Under the pieces are notes generated by a model. The model had not been told where the DNA came from. It saw only the letters and a list, made by a program, of their open reading frames with translations, and ran no database searches. Positions 37,454 to 44,367 of a stretch of 44,367 bases of DNA are shown piece by piece; the first letter of the stretch is position 1, and the number at the start of each line of letters is the position of its first letter. A program made the position numbers and the translations under genes. This DNA comes from Actinospica acidithermotolerans (lineage in GTDB: Bacteria > Actinomycetota > Actinomycetes > Streptomycetales > Catenulisporaceae): positions 1-44,367 of the forward strand of contig NZ_JAGSOH010000060.1 in the NCBI RefSeq assembly GCF_018139625.1. Reading direction: 5' to 3'.

Positions 37454-38344
37454 TCAGCCGAACAGCTCGTCCGCGGCGCTGACATGCAGCGCCATCCGCA
37501 GCCAGCGGCGCAGCAGCTCCCGGTCGTGGACTGCGAGGATCCGCTCGCGCTGCGCGTCGGTGACCTCGATCTCCCGGTCCTCGAGCACGATGAGGATGGA
37601 CTCGGCTTCGCCCTTGGCCTCGGCCGCGTCCTCGACCTTCCGCAGCACCTCGCCGAAGACCGGGTTCGCGCGCATGCTCTCTTCATCGGTCGTCATGAGC
37701 AGCATGAGTTCTTTCCACTTCTGTGCGAGTACCGGCTCGATGAGCGCGGACTGGATCTCCAGGGCGAGTTTGGTGCGCATTTCCTCGTCGGTCTGGTGGA
37801 CCGCTTTCGCCAGCGGCTCCAGTATGCCAAGGATGCTCCGGTCCCTGCCATGCGTGATGACGCCGAACACGGCGAGCATCAGGTCCGCGTCGCTGATCGG
37901 ACCTTTCAGCACCGGGACCTCGTCCGGACCGAGCACGAGAGGACGGACCACGCAGGTCTGCCAGAACTCCGTCCTGATCGTGATCGGACGTGCGGCCCAG
38001 TCCGCCGTAGCGCGATCGTTGCAGACGATGACGAGGACGACCGGCATCTCGTGGCGGTCGTGCAGGCTGGTGACGTACTGCGGCCACCGGATTCGCTTCT
38101 CCTCTGGCCGTCCCTGCTGAGCCTCGAATATGAGGACGAACTCGTCGCCCTCCTTCGTTCGCGCCTTCACCACCGAGTCCGCTTGGCGCGGAACCGGATC
38201 GAGCATCGTGACGTCCCCGGAGAGATCCTCGGTCGCCACGATGTCGGGGAACGTGGTGAACCCGACAGCGCGGAAGAGCTGATCGATGCTCTCCGGTCGG
38301 TCACGGAAGTAGTGATGCATCGCTTCATGCGATGGGGTAACCAT
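37454..38344 (-). CDS. Rpn/PD-(D/E)XK nuclease-like protein inserted in the dcw cluster
   Basis: A 296-residue protein resembling the multi-copy Streptomyces proteins related to Rpn/YhgA-type PD-(D/E)XK nucleases. The probable core is Asp56 (RQADSVVKA) and Glu74-Ala-Gln76 (LIFEAQQGRP), followed by RWPQYVTSLHDRH, VVLVIVCNDRATADWAARPI and LVLGPDEVPVL. The C-terminal half is helical with many charged residues. ATG 38344 gives the usual start MVTPSHEAMHHYF; no ribosome-binding site is visible. It separates murD from ftsW, which normally adjoin, with gaps on both sides. Base composition in the upstream gap is less GC-rich. The role may be DNA cleavage or recombination, by family only. Confidence 0.78.
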   Translation of the reverse strand: MVTPSHEAMHHYFRDRPESIDQLFRAVGFTTFPDIVATEDLSGDVTMLDPVPRQADSVVKARTKEGDEFVLIFEAQQGRPEEKRIRWPQYVTSLHDRHEMPVVLVIVCNDRATADWAARPITIRTEFWQTCVVRPLVLGPDEVPVLKGPISDADLMLAVFGVITHGRDRSILGILEPLAKAVHQTDEEMRTKLALEIQSALIEPVLAQKWKELMLLMTTDEESMRANPVFGEVLRKVEDAAEAKGEAESILIVLEDREIEVTDAQRERILAVHDRELLRRWLRMALHVSAADELFG

Positions 38345-38473
38345 GCGCCAGACCGTAAGAGCGGTTTTTGACCTTCGCCTTTTCGGCGCCGGGCACTTCC
38401 GTGACGCACTTCCTCTTGAGTTATTCGTGCGACGCATGTGACTTCGGTTGTGATCAGACCGCAACCTGCGAGG

Positions 38474-39973
38474 TCAGCCCTGCGCGGCCTTTCTGGCCTT
38501 GACCGCGGCGGCGAACAGGTCGCCGCGCTGGTTGTAGGAGACGAACATGTCCATCGAGGCGCAGGCGGGGGCCAGCAGAACGGTGTCGCCCTTGTGGGCC
38601 AGGTCGGCGGCGGCGTCGAGGATGAGGTCGATCGCGGCGGGGCCGTCGAGGCCGGTGTCGGCGCCGCCGATGTCGCGGATGGGGACGTCGGGGGCCTTTT
38701 CGCGCAGGGCTTCGGCGATGACGGCGCGGTCCTGGCCGAGGAGGACCACGCCGCGCAGGCGCTTGGCGGACTTCTCGACCAGGTCGTCGAACTCGGCGCC
38801 CTTGGCCAGGCCGCCGGCGATCCAGACGATGTGCTCGTAGGACGCCAGGGAGGCGGCGGCGGCGTGGGTGTTGGTGGCCTTCGAGTCGTCGACGTAGTCG
38901 ACACCGTCGAGTACCGCCACGAACTCGATGCGGTGGGGGTCCGGACGGAAGTTGCGCAGCCCGTCGCGGACCGCCTCGACGGGGGCCCCGTAGGCGCGGG
39001 CCAGGGCGCCGGCGGCCAGGGCGTTGGCGATGTTGTGGGGGGCGTGCGGCTCGACGTCGTAGATCGTGCCGAGCTCGGCGGCGGAGGTGCGGCGGTCCTC
39101 GATGAACGCGCGGTCGGCGAGGATTCCGTCGACGACGCCGAGCATCGACAGGCCGGGGGCGCCGAGGGTGAAGCCGATGGCCCGGCAGCCTTCGACGACG
39201 TCGGCCTCCTCGACCATGCGCTCGGTGATCTTGTCGGCGACGTTGTAGACGCACGCGACGCGGCAGCGCTCGTAGATCTTCGCCTTGGCCGCGATGTACT
39301 GCTCCATCGAGCCGTGCCAGTCGAGGTGGTCCGGCGCGACGTTCAGGACGGCGGCGGCGTGCAGGCTCAGCGACTCGGACCAGTGCAGCTGGTAGCTGGA
39401 GAGTTCGATCGCGAGGACTTCGTAGGGCTCCTCGGCCAGGACGGCGTCTACCAGCGGGAATCCGACGTTCCCGCACGCGACCGCACGCTTGCCGCCCGCC
39501 TCGAGCATCGCGGCGAGCATGCGCACGGCGGTGGTCTTGCCGTTGGTGCCGGTCAGGCCGAGCCAGGGCGCGAAGGAGCCGTCCGGCAGCGGCTTGCGCA
39601 GCCGCCACGCGAGTTCCGCGTCTCCCCAGACCGGGATGCCGGCCTCCCGGGCGGCGGCGACGATCGGGGCGCTCGGCGGGATGCCGGGGACCACGACCAG
39701 CAGGTCGCAGCCCTCCGGCAGCGTCTTGTCGTCGCCGAGCCGGAGCGTGGCGCCGCGCTCGGCGACCGGGGCCGAGCGCTCCGCGGTCTCGGCGTCGTCG
39801 TAGCGGTCGCACAGCAGCACGTCCGCGCCGAGGTCCAGCAGCGCGTACGCGGCCGAGATGCCGACGACGCGCGCGCCCACGACGCACACCCGCAGGCCTT
39901 CCCAGGGAACCGATGCGACGCCGTACGGGTCGGGCTGACGCCAGTCGATCGCGTCCACGCTCTGGTCACTCAT
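38474..39973 (-). CDS. murD: UDP-MurNAc-L-alanine--D-glutamate ligase
   Basis: A 499-residue Mur ligase that adds D-glutamate. The ATP loop [12 protein letters not shown] has Lys146. [29 protein letters not shown] and the C-terminal [15 protein letters not shown] are MurD signatures. It is somewhat longer than E. coli MurD because of an N-terminal extension of about 25 residues. The ATG overlaps the mraY stop (ATGA). Downstream, a gap of about 130 nt leads to the nuclease-like gene instead of ftsW. Confidence 0.97.
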   Translation of the reverse strand: MSDQSVDAIDWRQPDPYGVASVPWEGLRVCVVGARVVGISAAYALLDLGADVLLCDRYDDAETAERSAPVAERGATLRLGDDKTLPEGCDLLVVVPGIPPSAPIVAAAREAGIPVWGDAELAWRLRKPLPDGSFAPWLGLTGTNGKTTAVRMLAAMLEAGGKRAVACGNVGFPLVDAVLAEEPYEVLAIELSSYQLHWSESLSLHAAAVLNVAPDHLDWHGSMEQYIAAKAKIYERCRVACVYNVADKITERMVEEADVVEGCRAIGFTLGAPGLSMLGVVDGILADRAFIEDRRTSAAELGTIYDVEPHAPHNIANALAAGALARAYGAPVEAVRDGLRNFRPDPHRIEFVAVLDGVDYVDDSKATNTHAAAASLASYEHIVWIAGGLAKGAEFDDLVEKSAKRLRGVVLLGQDRAVIAEALREKAPDVPIRDIGGADTGLDGPAAIDLILDAAADLAHKGDTVLLAPACASMDMFVSYNQRGDLFAAAVKARKAAQG

Positions 39974-41037
39974 TTCGTCGCTGCGAATCCGCCGTAGAAC
40001 ACGCCCAGGCTGAGCGCCACGCACAGGCCGGCGATGATCCAGAATCTGATGACGACGTTGACCTCGGGCCAGCCGAGCATCTCGAAGTGATGGTGCAACG
40101 GCGCCATCTTGAAGACGCGTTTGCCCTTGCTGGCCTTGAAGTAGCCGACCTGGATGATGACCGAGAACATCTCCAGTAGGAACAGGCCGCCGATGACCAC
40201 CGCGAGCAGCTCGGTGCGCGAGCAGATCGCCAGGCCGGCGAAGGCGCCGCCGAGGGCCAGCGAGCCGGTGTCGCCCATGTAGATCTTGGCCGGCGCCGCG
40301 TTCCACCAGAGGAATCCGAAGCACGCGCCCATCAGCGACGCGGCCACGATCGCCAGGTCCAGCGGGTCGCGCACCTCGTAGCAGCCCTTGCTGGGCGAGG
40401 AACCGCAGCTCTGGCCGTACTGCCACACGCCGATGACGACGTACGCGGAGAAGGCCATCACCGACGCGCCGGCCGCCAGGCCGTCCAGGCCGTCGGTCAG
40501 GTTCACCGCGTTCGACCAGCCCGCGATGAGCAGGTAGGCGAAGACCACGAACAGCACCGGGCCCAGGCCCAGCCAGCCGATGTCGTAGAGGAACGAGACG
40601 TGGTCGCTCGCCGGGGTCAGGCCCATCGAGTTCGGGAAGTGCAGCACCAGCACCGCGAACGCGACCGTCACGATCGACTGGCCGACGAGTTTCGCCTTGG
40701 CGCGCAGGCCGAGCGAGCGCTGCTTGAAGATCTTGATGAAGTCGTCGACGAAGCCGACCGCGCCGAGGCCCGTCATCAGGAACAGCACCAGCAGCGCCGA
40801 GTCCGTCGGCCACTTGCCGGTGGCCAGCTTGGTGACGAAGTAGCCGATCAGCGTGGAGAGCACGATGACGGTGCCGCCCATGGTGGGCGTGCCGCGCTTG
40901 ACCTGGTGGGTCTGCGGCCCGTCCTCGCGGATCTCCTGGCCGTAGCCGCGCCGCGCGAAGAACTTCACCGCCATCGGGGTGCCGATCAGGGAGCACACCA
41001 GCGCGATCACGCTGGCGTACAGAACCGCTCTCATCAT
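39970..41037 (-). CDS. mraY: Phospho-MurNAc-pentapeptide translocase (lipid I synthase)
   Basis: A 355-residue polytopic enzyme with about ten transmembrane helices that transfers phospho-MurNAc-pentapeptide to undecaprenyl phosphate. Catalytic motifs are [41 protein letters not shown] and the magnesium-site [13 protein letters not shown]. The first ATG overlaps the murF stop in ATGATG; the second ATG is one codon later. Length is normal. Confidence 0.97.
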   Translation of the reverse strand: MMRAVLYASVIALVCSLIGTPMAVKFFARRGYGQEIREDGPQTHQVKRGTPTMGGTVIVLSTLIGYFVTKLATGKWPTDSALLVLFLMTGLGAVGFVDDFIKIFKQRSLGLRAKAKLVGQSIVTVAFAVLVLHFPNSMGLTPASDHVSFLYDIGWLGLGPVLFVVFAYLLIAGWSNAVNLTDGLDGLAAGASVMAFSAYVVIGVWQYGQSCGSSPSKGCYEVRDPLDLAIVAASLMGACFGFLWWNAAPAKIYMGDTGSLALGGAFAGLAICSRTELLAVVIGGLFLLEMFSVIIQVGYFKASKGKRVFKMAPLHHHFEMLGWPEVNVVIRFWIIAGLCVALSLGVFYGGFAATK

Positions 41038-42428
41038 CGTGCGTCCTCCAGCAGGGCACGGGCCACCCGCCGCAGGCCGACGGAGTTGGAGGCCTTCACC
41101 AGGACGACGTCGCCGGGGCGCAGTTCCCCGCGCAGCACGGCGATCGCCTCGTCGGCGTCGGCCACGGTCGCGGACTCCTGTCCGCCGGAGCCTTCATGCA
41201 GCGCGCCGGCGTGGATCATCCGGGCGTCGGGACCCACGGCCAGCAGCCGGTCCACCCGCAGCCGCACGGCCAGCCGGCCGAGCGCGTCGTGCGCCTCCGC
41301 CGAGCTTTCGCCCAGCTCGGCCATGTGCCCGAGCACGGCCCAGGACCGGCCCTCGGGGCGCGAGCGGGCGAGCGTGACCAGGGCCTTGAGCCCGGCGCGC
41401 ATGGACTCGGGGTTAGCGTTGTACGCGTCGTCGATCACCACGACGCCGTCGGCGCGGTGCGTGACGGTCATCCGGCCGCCGCTGAGCGGTTCGGCCGCGT
41501 CGATCGCGGCGGCGATCGCGGGTACCGGCATTCCGACTCCCACGCAGACCGCGGCGGCGGCCAGGGCGTTGGAGACGTGGTGCTCGCCGACGAAGCGCAG
41601 GCGCACCGGCGCCTCGACACCGTCGGCGGTCAAGGTGAAACCCGCACACCCGTTCTCGTCGATCTCGACGTCCTCGGCGCGCACTCGCGCCGACGGCTGC
41701 TCGCCGAACCAGACGACGGGGGCCTGGGTGCGCGAGGCCATCCGGGCGACGTAGTCGTCGTCGGCGTTCAGCACCGCGAAGCCGTCGCCCGGCAGCGCCT
41801 CGATCAGCTCGCCCTTGGCCTGCGCGGTCATCTCCTTGGAGCCGAACTCGCCGACGTGCGCGGTGCCGATGTTGAGCACCAGGCCGACCTTCGGCGGTGC
41901 GAGCTCGCACAGCTGCTTGATGTGGCCGACGCCGCGCGCGCCCATCTCCAGCAGCAGGAAGCGGGTGTCCGCGTCGGCGCGCAGCACGGTCAGCGGCAGG
42001 CCGATCTCGTTGTTGAACGAGCCCTCGGTGAAGACGGTCGGCGCGTGCGCGGACAGCAGTTGGCCGAGCAGGTCCTTGGTGGAGGTCTTGCCGGAGGAGC
42101 CGGTCAGCGCGATCACGGTGACGTCCGGCAGCCGCCGCAGCAGCTCATGGGCCAGCTGGCCGAGCGCGGCCTCCACGTCCGGGACGATCACGGCGGGCAC
42201 GCCGACGTCCCGGCTGCCGAGCATCGCGGCGGCCCCGGCCGCGACCGCCGCGGCCGCGAAGTCATGGCCGTCCGCGTTCGCGCCGTCGAAGGCGGCGAAC
42301 AGGCCGCCGGGCACCGGCTTGCGGGAGTCCAGGAACGCGGGGCCGTCGACCACCAGCGCGGGATCCGCGCCGGTCGCCAGTTCGCCGTCCACGATCCCGG
42401 CGATCTCGCCGAGCGTGAGCGCGATCAC
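41034..42428 (-). CDS. murF: UDP-MurNAc-tripeptide--D-Ala-D-Ala ligase
   Basis: A 464-residue Mur ligase that adds D-alanyl-D-alanine. The ATP loop [10 protein letters not shown] is at residues 110-119. [23 protein letters not shown] and [19 protein letters not shown] are typical of MurF. The GTG start overlaps the murE stop (GTGA). Domain order and length are normal. Confidence 0.97.
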   Translation of the reverse strand: MIALTLGEIAGIVDGELATGADPALVVDGPAFLDSRKPVPGGLFAAFDGANADGHDFAAAAVAAGAAAMLGSRDVGVPAVIVPDVEAALGQLAHELLRRLPDVTVIALTGSSGKTSTKDLLGQLLSAHAPTVFTEGSFNNEIGLPLTVLRADADTRFLLLEMGARGVGHIKQLCELAPPKVGLVLNIGTAHVGEFGSKEMTAQAKGELIEALPGDGFAVLNADDDYVARMASRTQAPVVWFGEQPSARVRAEDVEIDENGCAGFTLTADGVEAPVRLRFVGEHHVSNALAAAAVCVGVGMPVPAIAAAIDAAEPLSGGRMTVTHRADGVVVIDDAYNANPESMRAGLKALVTLARSRPEGRSWAVLGHMAELGESSAEAHDALGRLAVRLRVDRLLAVGPDARMIHAGALHEGSGGQESATVADADEAIAVLRGELRPGDVVLVKASNSVGLRRVARALLEDAR

Positions 42429-44023
42429 CCGGTTACCTCCGGCCGGGCCGCGGCGTGCTGGATCGCGGCGCGCAGGACCGCCGCGTCGTCGAAGGGGTGG
42501 ATCACTCCGGCGATCTCCTGACCTTGTTCGTGTCCCTTCCCGGCCACCACCACGGTGTCCCCGGGTTCGCTGCGCCCGACCGCGCGGGCGATGGCCTCGG
42601 CGCGGTCCGCACAGACCTCCACCTCGGCGCTCGCGCCCGCCGCCACCGCGTCCCGCGCCCCGGCCTCGGCGGCCGCGAGGATCTGCAGCGGATCCTCGGA
42701 GCGGGGGTTGTCGTTGGTGAGGACGACTTCGTCGGCGCCTCGGGCGGCGGCCGCACCCATCAGGGGCCGCTTCGCCCGATCACGGTCGCCCCCGCAGCCT
42801 ACGACAATCCGCAACCTGCCACGTGTCACCGGCCGGAGCGAGGCGAGCAGCGTGCTGATGGCGTCGGGGGTGTGCGCGTAGTCCACGATGGCGAGGAAGT
42901 CCTGCCCGGCGTCGATCGGCTGGATCCGCCCGGGCACGCCCGCCACCCCGGCCACCCCGGCGACGGCCGCCTCGGGGTCCACTCCGGCACCGATCAGGCT
43001 GACCACGGCGGTCAAGGCATTGGCGACGTTGAAGGCGCCGGGCAGCCGTACGCCGGCCCGGCGGCGGGTGCCGTCCGGACCGACCAGATCGAAGCCCGAG
43101 CCGTCCGGCCCGAGGTCGGTGTTCTCGGCCCGCCAGTCGGCGTCGGCGGCGCCGGAAGGTGAGATTGTCCACACTCGCACGCCGAGCGACGCGGCGCGCT
43201 CGGCGATGCGCCGGCCGTAGGGATCGTCCGTGTTCACGACCGCGAGCGCGGTGTAGCCCGGCGTGAACAGCTTCGCCTTGGCCTCGAAGTAATCCTCGAA
43301 ATCGGCGTGGAAGTCCAGGTGGTCCTGCGTCAGGTTGGTGAACGCCGCGACCTTGTACCGGATGCCCGCGGTACGGCCGTACGCGAGCGCGTGGCTGGAG
43401 ACCTCCATCGCCACGGCCTCGACCGAGTCCCGGCGCATGGCCTCGAGCAGCGCCTGCAGGTCGGGGGCCTCGGGCGTGGTGCGCACCGACTTGACCGCCT
43501 GGTCGCCGACCCTGGTGCCGGTGGTGCCGATGATGCCGGAGTGCAGGCCCGCGGCGCGCAGCCCGCCCTCCATCAGGAAACTCGTGGTCGTCTTGCCGTT
43601 CGTGCCGGTGATGCCGAGCATCGTCATCGCCTCGGCCGGGTGGCCGTAGAGCGCGGCGCCGATCCGGCCGAGCACCGGGCGCACCTCGGGCACGACCACC
43701 AGCGGCAGGCCGGAGTCGACGGCGGTCTTGGCGCCCTGCTCGTCGGTCAGCACGGCGACGGCGCCGAGCCGGGCCGCATCCGCCGCGAACTGGGCCCCGT
43801 GCACCGAGGCGCCGGGCACCGCGGCGTACAGGTCGCCGGGTCTCACCGCGCGCGAATCCATGGTGAATCCGCTGATCGCCAACGTGCGATTGGCCTCCGG
43901 GCCGAGGATCCGCACCTGCTCGAGCGAAGCGACGAGTTCGCCCAGGGGACGGGCCGGAACGGCACGCGGACGCGGGTCGATCTCGGACACGGGGGTGGTT
44001 TCGACACTGGACGGCTTGGGCAC
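42425..44023 (-). CDS. murE: UDP-MurNAc-tripeptide synthetase (diaminopimelate-adding)
   Basis: A 532-residue Mur ligase that adds diaminopimelate to UDP-MurNAc-L-Ala-D-Glu. The ATP loop GTNGKTTTS is at residues 140-148. Asp438-Asn-Pro-Arg441 (LTNDNPRSEDP) is the diaminopimelate-recognition motif and argues against a lysine-adding enzyme. A short VAGVAGVAGV repeat lies near residue 355. The GTG start lies 6 nt after a TAGCCT box (44035-44030) and has no ribosome-binding site, so a leaderless internal transcript may begin here. The gap of about 95 nt after ftsI fits a separate promoter. Confidence 0.96.
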   Translation of the reverse strand: MPKPSSVETTPVSEIDPRPRAVPARPLGELVASLEQVRILGPEANRTLAISGFTMDSRAVRPGDLYAAVPGASVHGAQFAADAARLGAVAVLTDEQGAKTAVDSGLPLVVVPEVRPVLGRIGAALYGHPAEAMTMLGITGTNGKTTTSFLMEGGLRAAGLHSGIIGTTGTRVGDQAVKSVRTTPEAPDLQALLEAMRRDSVEAVAMEVSSHALAYGRTAGIRYKVAAFTNLTQDHLDFHADFEDYFEAKAKLFTPGYTALAVVNTDDPYGRRIAERAASLGVRVWTISPSGAADADWRAENTDLGPDGSGFDLVGPDGTRRRAGVRLPGAFNVANALTAVVSLIGAGVDPEAAVAGVAGVAGVPGRIQPIDAGQDFLAIVDYAHTPDAISTLLASLRPVTRGRLRIVVGCGGDRDRAKRPLMGAAAARGADEVVLTNDNPRSEDPLQILAAAEAGARDAVAAGASAEVEVCADRAEAIARAVGRSEPGDTVVVAGKGHEQGQEIAGVIHPFDDAAVLRAAIQHAAARPEVTG

Positions 44024-44118
44024 GTCGGCAGGCTACCGCTTAATGAGCCCCACGCGTGCCACGCCCCACGCCGGGTCCGCGCGCCGCGGCGAGTGGTTAC
44101 CGTTCTATGACCAAGCCG

Positions 44119-44367
44119 TCACCAGGTGATCGGCAGATCCGGGGATTTCGCGCCGGTGGGGGCGACACCCTGTTCCTGCAATGCGAAAGACATCACTTTT
44201 TGGAAGACCGGCGCGGAGACCGTTCCGCCGAAGTGGTCGGCGCCCTGCGGCCCTTCCACGAAGACCCCTATCACCAACTGCGGATTGTCCGCGGGCGCGT
44301 ATCCGATGAACGAGGCGGTGTATCCGCAGTATCCGCCGCAGCTGGCCACGTAGCGGTTCGCGGTGCC
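44119..44367 (-). CDS. ftsI: Septal transpeptidase FtsI (PBP3), C-terminal fragment
   Basis: The frame is open to the window edge, so only the last ~82 residues are present. They start in the KTG-T motif of the penicillin-binding active site (GTANRY, with Lys-Thr lying outside), followed by GYTASFIGYAPADNPQLVIGVFVEGP and GGTVSAPVFQKVM, which are typical of class B transpeptidase ends. It crosslinks septal peptidoglycan as partner of FtsW. Its place directly before murE confirms the standard dcw order. Two cysteines in SCGGYCGY are notable and lie just after the active-site motif. Confidence 0.93.
   Translation of the reverse strand, partial: GTANRYVASCGGYCGYTASFIGYAPADNPQLVIGVFVEGPQGADHFGGTVSAPVFQKVMSFALQEQGVAPTGAKSPDLPITW

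Noticed and set aside
38379-38396. A CGCC-GAAA-type mini-hairpin between murD and the nuclease-like gene as an insertion end or terminator
   Set aside because: Stem is about four base pairs, and no matching inverted copy was seen at the other end of the inserted gene.

Overview
The window is high-GC actinobacterial DNA. It carries a dcw cell-wall and division cluster with sepF, yggT and divIVA, a histidine operon using the bifunctional priA-type isomerase, and an ileS gene behind a T-box leader. Gene content resembles Streptomyces and Catenulispora relatives, but I cannot name a species from sequence alone. Most genes are on the minus strand.

Layout. (1) 1-9650 is accessory metabolism. An oxidative uronate pathway is encoded by uronate dehydrogenase, glucarate dehydratase, 5-dehydro-4-deoxyglucarate dehydratase (KdgD) and 2-oxoglutarate-semialdehyde dehydrogenase, with an IclR regulator. 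Together they would turn glucuronate or galacturonate into 2-oxoglutarate. A perfect GTTCAC-N4-GTGAAC palindrome lies in both relevant promoter regions. An unrecognised barrel-like protein is translationally coupled to KdgD. An aldo/keto reductase-TetR pair and a group I truncated haemoglobin sit inside this region, which also holds a 76-bp tandem repeat. (2) 9654-15486 is the operon hisD-hisC-hisB-(53-residue membrane protein)-hisH-priA-ridA-hisF, with mostly overlapping or abutting genes. (3) 15620-21994 holds housekeeping genes: a LON-substrate-binding-domain protein, ybaK, a DUF2567-like membrane protein, an orphan ribbon-helix-helix protein, an MDR oxidoreductase, rluD, lspA, a DksA/TraR zinc-finger protein and a DUF167 protein. 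(4) 22035-25507 is a T-box leader, ileS with a non-canonical GXHH signature, and a terminator. (5) A membrane Ser/Thr kinase follows. (6) 27296-44367, read right to left, is ftsI(partial)-murE-murF-mraY-murD-[Rpn-like nuclease]-ftsW-murG-murC-ftsQ-ftsZ-pgeF-yggS-sepF-yggT-divIVA, ending at a long hairpin.

The dcw genes work together: MurE, MurF, MurD and MurC build the stem peptide, MraY and MurG make lipids I and II, FtsW and FtsI polymerise and crosslink septal wall, and FtsZ, FtsQ and SepF organise division while DivIVA drives polar growth. The most unusual points are the foreign-looking nuclease-like gene between murD and ftsW, the shared IclR operator pair with the coupled unknown gene, the GXHH IleRS, and a repeated TANNNT-N6/7-RTG arrangement suggesting many leaderless transcripts. 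No gene-free stretch exceeds 300 bases; the longest (22000-22289) is the ileS leader.
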